From positions 1-54,656 of the forward strand of contig JAIPFF010000036.1 in the NCBI GenBank assembly GCA_021736785.1: a stretch of 54,656 nt of DNA. The letters run 5' to 3'. The notes beneath the pieces are model-generated. The model was not told where the DNA came from and made no database searches. It saw only the letters and a program-made list of their open reading frames with translations. The stretch's first letter is position 1. Each line of letters starts with the position of its first letter. Made by a program: the position numbers and the translations under genes. Shown piece by piece: positions 22,814 through 35,290 of the stretch. Origin of the DNA: Thiohalocapsa sp. (GTDB taxonomy: Bacteria > Pseudomonadota > Gammaproteobacteria > Chromatiales > Chromatiaceae).

Positions 22814-23245
22814 CTACCCGTGCCGCCTGCGGTACTCCCGCGGCGTGATGCCGAAGCGGAGCCTGAAAGCGGTGGCGAAGTTGCCCGCGCGCTTGAAGCC
22901 GACCGCATCGGCGATCTGCTGGACCTGGCGGTCGGTGGTGGCCAGCAGCTCCCGGGCGCGGGCTAGGCGCTGCTCGCGCAGGTAATCGTAGGCGGTCATC
23001 CCCAGGTGGGTCTGGAACGCGCGGCCGAGCCGCGCATGGTTGGTGCCGACCCGGTGTGCCAGCTCGCTGAGCCCGGGGGGATCGGCCATCTCCTCGCGCA
23101 GGATGTCGATGGCGCGGTAGACGAGCGGGGCGGCACCGTCTCCGACGGCAGAGAGACGGCCGCTACCAGGAGACGCGCTGATCACACTCGACGTCGGGCT
23201 CGGGCTGGCCAAGCAGGTCCCAGTCCGGCATCGACTCCGGCACAT
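22814..23245 (-). CDS. AraC-family regulator, shortened at the N terminus
   Basis: The last 115 residues are a complete AraC DNA-binding domain with both helix-turn-helix units: LSELAHRVGTNHARLGRAFQ and HLGMTAYDYLREQRLARARE, then QQIADAVGFKRAGNFATAFR and RFGITPREYRRRHG. The roughly 200-residue sensor domain normally preceding it is missing; the first 25 codons from 23245 look non-coding, and a different frame over 23160-23230 reads better (VPESMPDWDLLGQPEPD). I suspect a frameshift or truncated gene; the domain could still bind DNA as a stand-alone protein. Bases 23246-23614 contain no gene that I can support. Confidence 0.6.
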   Translation of the reverse strand: MCRSRCRTGTCLASPSPTSSVISASPGSGRLSAVGDGAAPLVYRAIDILREEMADPPGLSELAHRVGTNHARLGRAFQTHLGMTAYDYLREQRLARARELLATTDRQVQQIADAVGFKRAGNFATAFRLRFGITPREYRRRHG

Positions 23246-23614
23246 CGTCCCGGGCGGGTGGTCCGCGCGCGGGCGTGATCGGCGGCGTCAGTGATCAAGA
23301 CGACGATTCTCGGAGGGTCGGCTCCGGGTTCCATGCCCGCCGTCGTTGCTTGACGAGCCGATACCTTCTTCGGGTCGGGCACCGCCTCTCGGGGGGCTGT
23401 CGAATGTCCGCGAGGTATGGCTAAGCGGGCATCCGGTCTATTTGCGCATCCCCGGTAAGGAGCGCGGTAAGGAGCGGCCACCTTAACGAGGGGTGAATAG
23501 CCGATAGCCCAGCTTGCCTGCTCGGCGGTCGCGCCCCCCGAGACGTTGCGTTGCAGTTTCGACCGCAACCGGTAACCCTTGACCTCCTAGCAAACCACTG
23601 TTTGGGGCGCCCGA

Positions 23615-25072
23615 ATGCTTCCTCCGGACTCGATCACTCCGTCACACGCACGCGCTGCAGCGCCCTTGTCCCTTGCCGATGCGGAGGCCGTTGGTCGCCG
23701 CGCCATCGATATCGGCTTGGTCGCCGTGGCCTGCGCCTACGTCATCACGGCGCTGGTCGGACTCCCGCTCTTTCAGGATGGCGCCTGGTATTTCTTCAAA
23801 ATCGCGACGAGCGGTGTCGCCGAGGTGCCGAACCAGCGTTACACGGCGATGCTGCCGCAGTTGCCGACCGTTTGGGCAGAGCCCGTCGTCGACGACGCGG
23901 TGCTGCTGCGGCATATCTTCTCGCTGAGCTACGTCGCTTTGCCCATGGGCTCGCTGCTCGGTTGCTGGCTGCTGGTGCGGCGCCGGGCGCCGGCGCTGAT
24001 GCTGTTTCCGCTGCTCTGGTTCCTGCTCAATCTGGTCAATTTCTCGGGCGTCTCGGAGCTGTTGTCGAGCCTCTATCTGACCTGGCCGCTGGTGCTGGCG
24101 ATGCTGCTCGCGCCCGATCGGCGCGGGACTTGGGCGTATGCGGGCATCGCCGCGCCGCTGCTCGCTGCACTGCATCCGCTGGCGTTCCTGCCGGCGTTCG
24201 CGCTGGCCCTGCTCTCCGGCGCGCTGGCATGGCTGAGGCCCAGCCTGCGACGGGTGTGGAAGTCCCTGGCCGGGCTGTTGCTGGCGGCAGGGCTGTTTCG
24301 ACTGGCGTGGACGATTACCGGCGCCAACAGCTACGAGCGCGGGCGGCTCGAGGGCGATTCCGCGATCAACTATCTGATGGCGGAGACCCTCGGGCAGCAC
24401 CTGCTGCTCGGTGCCGTTGTGGTGCTCGGGCTTGCGTTGGCGGCGGGGATGCTCGCACGCGGTCCGGTCCGCGTCTGGAGCCTGCGGTTTTCCGAGGCAA
24501 TCGCGTGGCTGCTGCCGGCGATCGTGCTCTTGATCGGCCTGGAGATCCTCAACGGCGAAGGCATCAAGCTGAAATCCGGCCTGAGCTTCGTGATCGGGCT
24601 GGCGCTGATGGGGCTCGCCGCGCTGCTGGCCCTGGCGCCGACGCTGCCGTGGTCTGCCGGCACCAACGGCGTCGCGACGGCCTTCAACGGACGCGCCCGG
24701 ATCGCCGCAATCATCGCGACCTGCATGGTCCTGCTGCTGCTGGCCAAGTCCGCGGCCTGGTGGACCGCGACCCGGGGGCTTCAGAACCTGCTGGCGGAAA
24801 GCGACGCGGACTGCATCACCACGAGCGCCGACCGGCCCTTCGGGCTGCAATGGCCCTGGATGGCCATCATCGACGACTGGACGACGCCGATGAATGCGCT
24901 GGCGTTCCGTCCCTATCTGGTGCTCAGCCCCGAGCGGGGGGTCGAGCCGGTGCCGCTGCTGCTGCGCGAAGACCGCTGCGATATCGCCCGTGAGACCGGA
25001 GAGGTGATCGTGACCTCCTGGATCGTGCGTGACATGGAAGTCGTGAACGCCCGGTTCGGGCCGCTGCGGTAG
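23615..25072 (+). CDS. polytopic membrane protein of unknown function
   Basis: A 485-aa protein with about ten membrane segments (for example LVAVACAYVITALVGLPLFQ, LMLFPLLWFLLNLVNFSG, LYLTWPLVLAMLLAPD, LLAALHPLAFLPAFALALLS, LLLGAVVVLGLALAAGMLA, AIAWLLPAIVLLIGLEIL, FVIGLALMGLAALLALAP, IAAIIATCMVLLLLAK) followed by a 90-residue extramembrane tail containing Cys residues (ADCITTSADRPFGLQWPWMA and REDRCDIARE). An acidic residue follows the first segment (PLFQDGAWYFFK), as in GT-C-fold glycosyltransferases, and the overall layout would suit one, but no signature confirms it. Monocistronic on the plus strand. Confidence 0.6.
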   Translation: MLPPDSITPSHARAAAPLSLADAEAVGRRAIDIGLVAVACAYVITALVGLPLFQDGAWYFFKIATSGVAEVPNQRYTAMLPQLPTVWAEPVVDDAVLLRHIFSLSYVALPMGSLLGCWLLVRRRAPALMLFPLLWFLLNLVNFSGVSELLSSLYLTWPLVLAMLLAPDRRGTWAYAGIAAPLLAALHPLAFLPAFALALLSGALAWLRPSLRRVWKSLAGLLLAAGLFRLAWTITGANSYERGRLEGDSAINYLMAETLGQHLLLGAVVVLGLALAAGMLARGPVRVWSLRFSEAIAWLLPAIVLLIGLEILNGEGIKLKSGLSFVIGLALMGLAALLALAPTLPWSAGTNGVATAFNGRARIAAIIATCMVLLLLAKSAAWWTATRGLQNLLAESDADCITTSADRPFGLQWPWMAIIDDWTTPMNALAFRPYLVLSPERGVEPVPLLLREDRCDIARETGEVIVTSWIVRDMEVVNARFGPLR

Positions 25073-25284
25073 GAGGTGACGGCGGGCCGGCGAGTGCGCT
25101 CGCGGTTGCTCCGCGCAACGGTGCCGTGTCCCCGTTTTTACAGTCCCCGTTTTAACAGGCGGTTGATGTATCGTGGTCTTCGCGACCACTGCCGGGCCGT
25201 CGACCGGATGTCGTCGGTGATTTCCGACTATACCGCCAAAAGAGCGCCGGCCAGGGGGCAGGCCACGGCGACTCGACTGCAAAC

Positions 25285-29988
<4,704 letters not shown>

Positions 29989-30384
29989 AAGCGCAGCGCG
30001 TGGTCGAGGCCGGCACGGCAGTGGCCAATCGGCGCGCTGTGCAACGATGCAGTCAACGAGCCGGCATCCCGGCGCGGCCGGCGGCCTCCACCTGCATCCT
30101 ACTTGGAAGGAGCGGTCTCGGCCGCGGCAGGCTCGGCCGAGGTGCCGCGCATAGGCACCGGCCTGAAGACCGGGAATTCGGTCGCGGCGCTCGCCCCGAT
30201 GTGTCTCTGCCGGTGGACGAATCCGCCGCGCGCCCCCATTACCCGCATGCGATTTTGCGGGTACGCCCGCCGCCATCGAGGACAACGTGCGACCAATCTT
30301 GTCGCGGCATCGGTGGACACCGCGCGGCCGTGCCCCGATCATTGCGCACCCGATCACTACATTGAGCCATCCGGAGATAGCCAA
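29989..30384. other. intergenic region between the kinase and cytochrome c' genes
   Basis: A 396-base gap. The only open frame of note is on the minus strand, ATG 30248 to 30099 (49 aa; MRVMGARGGFVHRQRHIGAS, ending SAEPAAAETAPSK), which lacks a Shine-Dalgarno and a known domain, so I do not call it. The promoter of cytochrome c' should lie here; I cannot identify convincing -35/-10 elements. A GGAG at 30372-30375 is its ribosome binding site. Confidence 0.4.
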
Positions 30385-30849
30385 ATGAACAAACTCGTCT
30401 CTATCGCAGCCCTGACCCTGGCCATGTCCGTTGCCGGCATCGCCGTTGCCGAGCAGCTGAAGCCCGAGGAGCAGATCCAGACCCGCCAGGCGGGCTACAG
30501 CTTCATGTCCTGGAACATGGGTAAGATCAAGGCCAATCTGGAGGGTGAGTTCAGCCAGCCCCAGGTGGCCGCCGCCGCCAACGCCATCGCCGGTATCGCC
30601 AACTCGGGCATGGGTGCCCTTTACGGCCCGGGCACCGACAAGGACATCGGCGACGTCAAGACCCGCGTCAAGCCCGAGCTGTTTACCGAGCAAGAGAAGG
30701 TGGGCGAGGTCGCGCGCAACTTCATTCAGGCCGCCAACAACATGGCCGAGGTTGCCGCCATGGCGGAGAGCCCGGAGGACGTGAAGTCCGCTTTCGGTAA
30801 GCTCGGCGAGAGCTGCAAGGGCTGCCACGACGAGTTCCGCAAGGACTGA
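30385..30849 (+). CDS. cytochrome c'
   Basis: A 154-aa protein. MNKLVSIAALTLAMSVAGIA then VA is a signal peptide (cut after residue 22), so the protein matures in the periplasm. The mature four-helix bundle starts EQLKPEEQIQTRQAGYSFMS, where the QTRQAGYxxMxxNMGKIK helix is diagnostic for cytochromes c', and ends with the haem-binding CKGCHDEFRKD (Cys144, Cys147, His148). The sixth coordination site is normally free in this family, which binds NO and CO and is linked to NO protection. It faces a convergent cytochrome b561 gene, a pairing seen in other proteobacteria and suggestive of electron delivery. Confidence 0.93.
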   Translation: MNKLVSIAALTLAMSVAGIAVAEQLKPEEQIQTRQAGYSFMSWNMGKIKANLEGEFSQPQVAAAANAIAGIANSGMGALYGPGTDKDIGDVKTRVKPELFTEQEKVGEVARNFIQAANNMAEVAAMAESPEDVKSAFGKLGESCKGCHDEFRKD

Positions 30850-30912
30850 TCCGAGCAGCCTTCACTCCGTCCTGCCCCCGGCCTCTCGGTCGGTCCGGGC
30901 GCCCACTGACGA

Positions 30913-30955
30913 CACCCGCCGGCGCGCGTCACTCCGCGAGCGGGTGCGCGCTTTT
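30913..30955 (+). terminator. possible rho-independent terminator of cytochrome c'
   Basis: CACCCGC (30913-30919) pairs with GCGGGTG (30940-30946) around a GC-rich loop that can fold further, followed by CGCGCTTTT. It lies 64 bases after the cytochrome c' stop and before the convergent cytochrome b561 gene. The T-run is short, so confidence is moderate. Confidence 0.4.
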
Positions 30956-31023
30956 GCGCCATCGAAGTCCGGGCAGCGGACAGCAAGGCCGACGGACCGC
31001 GGCGAGGTCCCCCCGCGGCGGTC

Positions 31024-31710
31024 CTACCAGGCCGGCACCGCACCCGCCGGGGGCGGTGGCGGGGGAGGCGGCAGCAGTCCGCCGTCGGCGATCCAGACGA
31101 CCGAGACGGCAACCGCCAACGCCAGCAGCAGCGCCCAGAGCGGACCGCCGCGAGCCGACTTGACGGTCGGGCCGGCCGACTCTTTCCACCCCACCAACAT
31201 CGGCTTCACCAGATTCTTGCCGCGCAGGGCATAGACGGCGATCGCCGTCACGTGCAGCGTCACCAGCCCAAGGATGATCCACAAGCCCTGCCGGTGCAGA
31301 CCGGAGATCCAAGTACTCGTCTCGCCGCTGACCAGGTCCGCGAGCGGGCCCTCGAAGGCGATGTCGTCGTTGCTGAACAGGCCGCTCGTGGCCTGCCAGA
31401 TCAGCACGCCGAGCAGCGCGAACACCGACAGCGCGCCGAGCGGGTTGTGTCCCTCGCCGTGCCAGTGACCACGTAGATAGGCCAGGATGCGGCCCGGTGT
31501 CGGCGCGAATTGCGCAAAGCGGGCATAGGTCGACCCGAAAACACCCCAGACGAGCCGGAACGCGAGCAGTCCCAGCACTGTCAGGCCCAGGCGCCCGTGC
31601 CAGTCGATCCAACCGCCGCCGACCCAGCCGGTCCAAAGCGCGGCGGCCACCGTCACGAACAACAGCCAATGGAAAAGACGGGTCGGGAGATCCCAGACTT
31701 CGGTACGCAT
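31024..31710 (-). CDS. membrane cytochrome b561 (prokaryotic di-haem type)
   Basis: A 228-aa integral membrane protein starting MRTEVWDLPTRLFHWLLFVT, the hallmark of the cytochrome b561/Ni-Fe hydrogenase b-subunit family. Haem-ligand candidates are His14 (FHWLL), His near 38 (WIDWHGRLGL), and the pair in SGLHRQGLWIILGLVTLHVTA. Five membrane segments are predicted, the last being ALLLALAVAVSVVWIADGG, followed by a Pro-rich C terminus of unknown purpose. The protein would pass electrons from quinol to a periplasmic c-type acceptor; the convergent neighbour cytochrome c' is an attractive but unproven partner. Confidence 0.88.
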   Translation of the reverse strand: MRTEVWDLPTRLFHWLLFVTVAAALWTGWVGGGWIDWHGRLGLTVLGLLAFRLVWGVFGSTYARFAQFAPTPGRILAYLRGHWHGEGHNPLGALSVFALLGVLIWQATSGLFSNDDIAFEGPLADLVSGETSTWISGLHRQGLWIILGLVTLHVTAIAVYALRGKNLVKPMLVGWKESAGPTVKSARGGPLWALLLALAVAVSVVWIADGGLLPPPPPPPPAGAVPAW

Positions 31711-32080
31711 CGATCAGCCTCCAAGCGGTTGCGGCGCCGCGGGTGCGGGCGCCGAAAGCGCGCATTGTCGCGGGTGCGGCGCAAATGTGGAAAGCGTGCA
31801 GCGATTCGGCACGCCTCCTTATGTGCGATTTCGAACAGAGCTGTTGCGCTGTCTCCGTTACACTTACAAGTAGGCCGACCGCAGGTCGCAGGGACGGCCG
31901 GCGAGACGTCGTCGTGCTCGGGTTGCCGCGAGCCGAGCTTGTTTTATGTCGAAAGAACCCCGTCAATCGCCTTGATTCGAGGCGAGCCCGGCAGGGACCG
32001 CACCGCATGACTTAAGGCCGGCGCACGACCCTAAGGCAAGCGTGCCGATGCCGTCGTGAACGAGCAGTCGGAGACGAGTC
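31711..32080. other. divergent intergenic region
   Basis: A 370-base gap between the divergent cytochrome b561 and CheB-CheR genes. It should hold promoters for both, but I see no strong -35/-10 pair. No gene is supported. A GGAG 8 bases before position 32081 serves the plus-strand gene. Confidence 0.4.
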
Positions 32081-35000
32081 ATGACCGAGACGCGGACCAA
32101 GGGCACCGGCACGGACAGCTCTGCGCCGCCCATCGAGCCGCCGCAGATCGCGGAAACGCCGCCGGCAGTGGCCGACGCGACGGAGCCGGACGAGCCGCTT
32201 GTGCCGGCAGCGGCATCGCTCCCGACCGGCGCGAGCGATGCACCGCAAGTCGTGGGGCCGCCGCCCGAACGCACGGCCGCGCCATCCTTCCCAATCGTCG
32301 GCATCGGTGCCTCCGCCGGCGGCTTGGCTGCGTTCGAGGCATTCTTTTCGGCCATTCCGCGCGATATCGAGACCGGCATGGCCTTCGTGCTGGTGCAGCA
32401 TCTCGCGCCGGACCACAAGAGCATCCTGACCGAGCTGATCAAGCGCTACACCCGAATGCGGGTCAGGGAGGTCGAGGACGGCATGCGCGTCGAGCCCGAT
32501 TGCGCCTACATCATCCCGCCCAACCACGACATGGCGCTGTTCAGCGGCTCGCTGCGTTTGCTCGAGCCCTCGGCGCCGCATGGGTTGCGCCTGCCGATCG
32601 ACTTCTTCTTCCGGTCGCTGGCACAGGACCAGCACGAGCGGGCGATCTGTATCGTGCTCTCGGGTACCGGCAACGACGGCACGCTGGGCGCGCGCGAGAT
32701 CAAGGGCGAAGGCGGCCTGGTCATCGCCCAGGCACCCAAGACGGCGGCTTTCGACGGCATGCCGCGCAGCCTCATCGCCAGCGGCCATGCGGACTACGTC
32801 CTGCCCCCGGCCGAGATGCCGGCGCACCTGATCGCCTACGCGGCGCAGGCCTTCGGCAGCGCAACTCGTTCGGTCGCCTCCTCGGCCGCGTCCGAGGATG
32901 CCCTGGCGAAGATCTGCATCCTGCTGCGCGACGCGACCCGGCATGATTTCGCCCAGTACAAAGAGACCACCCTGCGGCGTCGGATCGAGCGGCGCATGGC
33001 GCTGCATCGGATCGATCGCCAGGGCGACTACGTCAGCTACCTGCGCCAGAATCCGCAGGAGATCGAGGCCCTGTTCGGCGACCTGCTGATCGGCGTCACC
33101 AACTTCTTTCGGGATCCCGATGCCTTCGCCGCCCTCGAGGAGGAGGTCATTCCAAGCTTGTTTTCCGGCAAGCCCGCGGGCGCCACCGTGCGGGTCTGGG
33201 TGTGCGGTTGCTCAACCGGCGAGGAGGCGTACTCCATCGCCATCCTGCTGCGCGAGCACCTGGAGACCCTGAAGCAGACCTACAGGGTGCAGGTCTTCGC
33301 GACCGATATCGATCCGCGCGCCATCGAACAGGCCCGCACCGGGCTCTATCCGGCCAGTATCTCGGCCGATGTCTCCGCGGCGCGACTGGCGCGGTTCTTC
33401 TCGGAGGATGCGCAGGGCGGGTACCGCGTGCAGAAGGTGGTGCGGGATCTTCTGGTGTTCTCCGAGCAGGATCTGGTGCAGGACCCGCCCTTCTCCCGGA
33501 TGGATCTGATCAGTTGTCGCAACTTGCTGATCTATCTCAACGCCGACCTGCAAGCGCGGCTGATCTCGCTCTTTCACTATGCCCTGAATCCGAACGGCGT
33601 GCTGTTTCTGGGCACCTCCGAGACCGTCGGCGAGGTCCCGGACCTGTTCGCGCCGCTCAACCGCAAGTGGAAGCTCTACAGCCGACGGGAGCAACCGCGC
33701 GGCGTCTTCGTCCCGACCTCCGTCATGCGCGATCCCCTGCCGGTTTCGAGCGACGACCGGCGTCTCGTGCCGTCCGCCACGGCGGGCCGGAACAAGGGCA
33801 AGCTCGATCTGCGCGCGCTGACCGAGCAAGCCCTGCTGCGTCATTCCGCCCCCGCCGGCATCCTCGTCAACGGCCACGGCGAGATCCTCTACATCTTCGG
33901 TCGCGTCGGGCAGTACCTGGAGCCCGCCCCCGGCGATGCCTCCATGAACATTTTCGCGATGGCGCGCGAGGGCTTGCGACGCCATCTGACGACCGCGCTG
34001 CACCGCGCGGTGGCGCACCGCGAGCCGGTCCGGCGCACGGGGCTGCGGGTCAAGACCAACGGCGGCTTCAGCAGCATCGATCTGACGGTGCGCCCGGAGC
34101 AGACGCATCTCGACGGCAGGGTGCTGACGGACTTCTATTTGGTCGTTCTGGAGGAGACTGCGCCTGCCACGCCGCAGCCGGCCGCGCCGGGAACGGGCCC
34201 GTCGGGCGCCCGGCCCGCCGGCGACGCGGACGGGGACGGGAACGGGGAGCAGAGCGCGCGCATCGCCGAGTTGGAGCTCGAGCTGCGCGCCAAGGAGGAG
34301 TACCTGCAGGCCACGCGCGAGGAGATGGAGACCTCCAACGAAGAGTTGAAATCGACCAACGAGGAACTGCAGTCGGTCAACGAGGAGGTCCAATCCACCA
34401 ACGAGGAGCTGGAGACCTCCAAAGAGGAACTGCAGTCGGTGAACGAGGAACTGGCGACGGTCAACGCCGAGCTCCAAACCAAGGTCGCCGATCTCTCGCG
34501 CGCCAACAACGACATGAACAACCTGCTCGCCGGCACCGGGGTGGCGACCCTGTTCGTCGACCACGCACTGCGGATCACCCGCTTTACGCCGACGGCGACC
34601 CGCCTGATCAAGCTGATCCCGACCGACATCGGTCGACCGGTCGGCGATATCGTCTCCAACCTGGTCGACTACAGGGCGCTGACGGACGATGTGCAGGCCG
34701 TTCTGCGCGATTTGCTGCCCCGTGAGCAGGAGGTTCAGAGTCGCGACGGCGCCTGGTACCTGATGCGCATCGGACCCTATCGCACCCTGGAGAACGTCAT
34801 CGAGGGTGCCGTCATCACCTTCGTCGACATCTCCGAGCGCAAGCGCAGCGAGGACGCGGTCCGTGCGGCCCGTGCCTTCGCCGAAGCGATCGTCGATGCG
34901 GTCCGCGAGCCCCTGGTCGTGCTGGATGCGGACCTGCGGGTGGTCTCGGCCAACCGCGCCTTCTACCGCCACTTCCGTCTGACCGAAGCCGAAACCCGGG

Positions 35001-35290
35001 ACCGGCAACTATTCGCACTGAGCCACAACCGCTGGGACATCCCGGCACTGCGCGATCGCCTGCAACAGATCCAAGCGCAGGGCGAGAGTTTCGACGACTT
35101 GGCGGTAGAGCAGGAGTTTCCCGACATCGGCGTGCGCGCGCTGCGGCTCAGCGCCCGGCGCATCGACCCCGGCGAGGATCAGCCCGGAATGATCCTGCTC
35201 GCGATCGAGGACGTCGGGCCGCCCGCCGTCCGCGCAGCCGCGGACGGCCCGCCGAACGGATCGCCCGAGCCGGGCGCGGATCGATCATGA
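32081..35290 (+). CDS. CheB-CheR-PAS fusion (chemotaxis methylesterase/methyltransferase)
   Basis: A 1069-aa cytosolic protein. After a Pro-rich leader, residues 70-255 are a CheB methylesterase with the catalytic triad Ser78 (GASAGG), His107 (QHLAP) and Asp199 (GTGNDG). Residues 280-540 are a CheR methyltransferase with the SAM motif VWVCGCSTGEEAYSIAIL (about 370-387) and FxRMDLISCRNLLIYL. A long coiled coil with repeated TNEEL/VNEEL heptads (about 725-806) leads to two PAS domains (about 815-930 and 935-1045). Many homologues end in a histidine kinase; this one stops after the second PAS. It would methylate and demethylate receptor glutamates, but no receptor or CheA is in the window. Its stop overlaps the next start as ATGA. 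Confidence 0.92.
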   Translation: MTETRTKGTGTDSSAPPIEPPQIAETPPAVADATEPDEPLVPAAASLPTGASDAPQVVGPPPERTAAPSFPIVGIGASAGGLAAFEAFFSAIPRDIETGMAFVLVQHLAPDHKSILTELIKRYTRMRVREVEDGMRVEPDCAYIIPPNHDMALFSGSLRLLEPSAPHGLRLPIDFFFRSLAQDQHERAICIVLSGTGNDGTLGAREIKGEGGLVIAQAPKTAAFDGMPRSLIASGHADYVLPPAEMPAHLIAYAAQAFGSATRSVASSAASEDALAKICILLRDATRHDFAQYKETTLRRRIERRMALHRIDRQGDYVSYLRQNPQEIEALFGDLLIGVTNFFRDPDAFAALEEEVIPSLFSGKPAGATVRVWVCGCSTGEEAYSIAILLREHLETLKQTYRVQVFATDIDPRAIEQARTGLYPASISADVSAARLARFFSEDAQGGYRVQKVVRDLLVFSEQDLVQDPPFSRMDLISCRNLLIYLNADLQARLISLFHYALNPNGVLFLGTSETVGEVPDLFAPLNRKWKLYSRREQPRGVFVPTSVMRDPLPVSSDDRRLVPSATAGRNKGKLDLRALTEQALLRHSAPAGILVNGHGEILYIFGRVGQYLEPAPGDASMNIFAMAREGLRRHLTTALHRAVAHREPVRRTGLRVKTNGGFSSIDLTVRPEQTHLDGRVLTDFYLVVLEETAPATPQPAAPGTGPSGARPAGDADGDGNGEQSARIAELELELRAKEEYLQATREEMETSNEELKSTNEELQSVNEEVQSTNEELETSKEELQSVNEELATVNAELQTKVADLSRANNDMNNLLAGTGVATLFVDHALRITRFTPTATRLIKLIPTDIGRPVGDIVSNLVDYRALTDDVQAVLRDLLPREQEVQSRDGAWYLMRIGPYRTLENVIEGAVITFVDISERKRSEDAVRAARAFAEAIVDAVREPLVVLDADLRVVSANRAFYRHFRLTEAETRDRQLFALSHNRWDIPALRDRLQQIQAQGESFDDLAVEQEFPDIGVRALRLSARRIDPGEDQPGMILLAIEDVGPPAVRAAADGPPNGSPEPGADRS

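Noticed and set aside
30099-30248. 49-aa minus-strand gene upstream of cytochrome c'
   Set aside because: No Shine-Dalgarno, no domain, and no partner; the frame may be open by chance.
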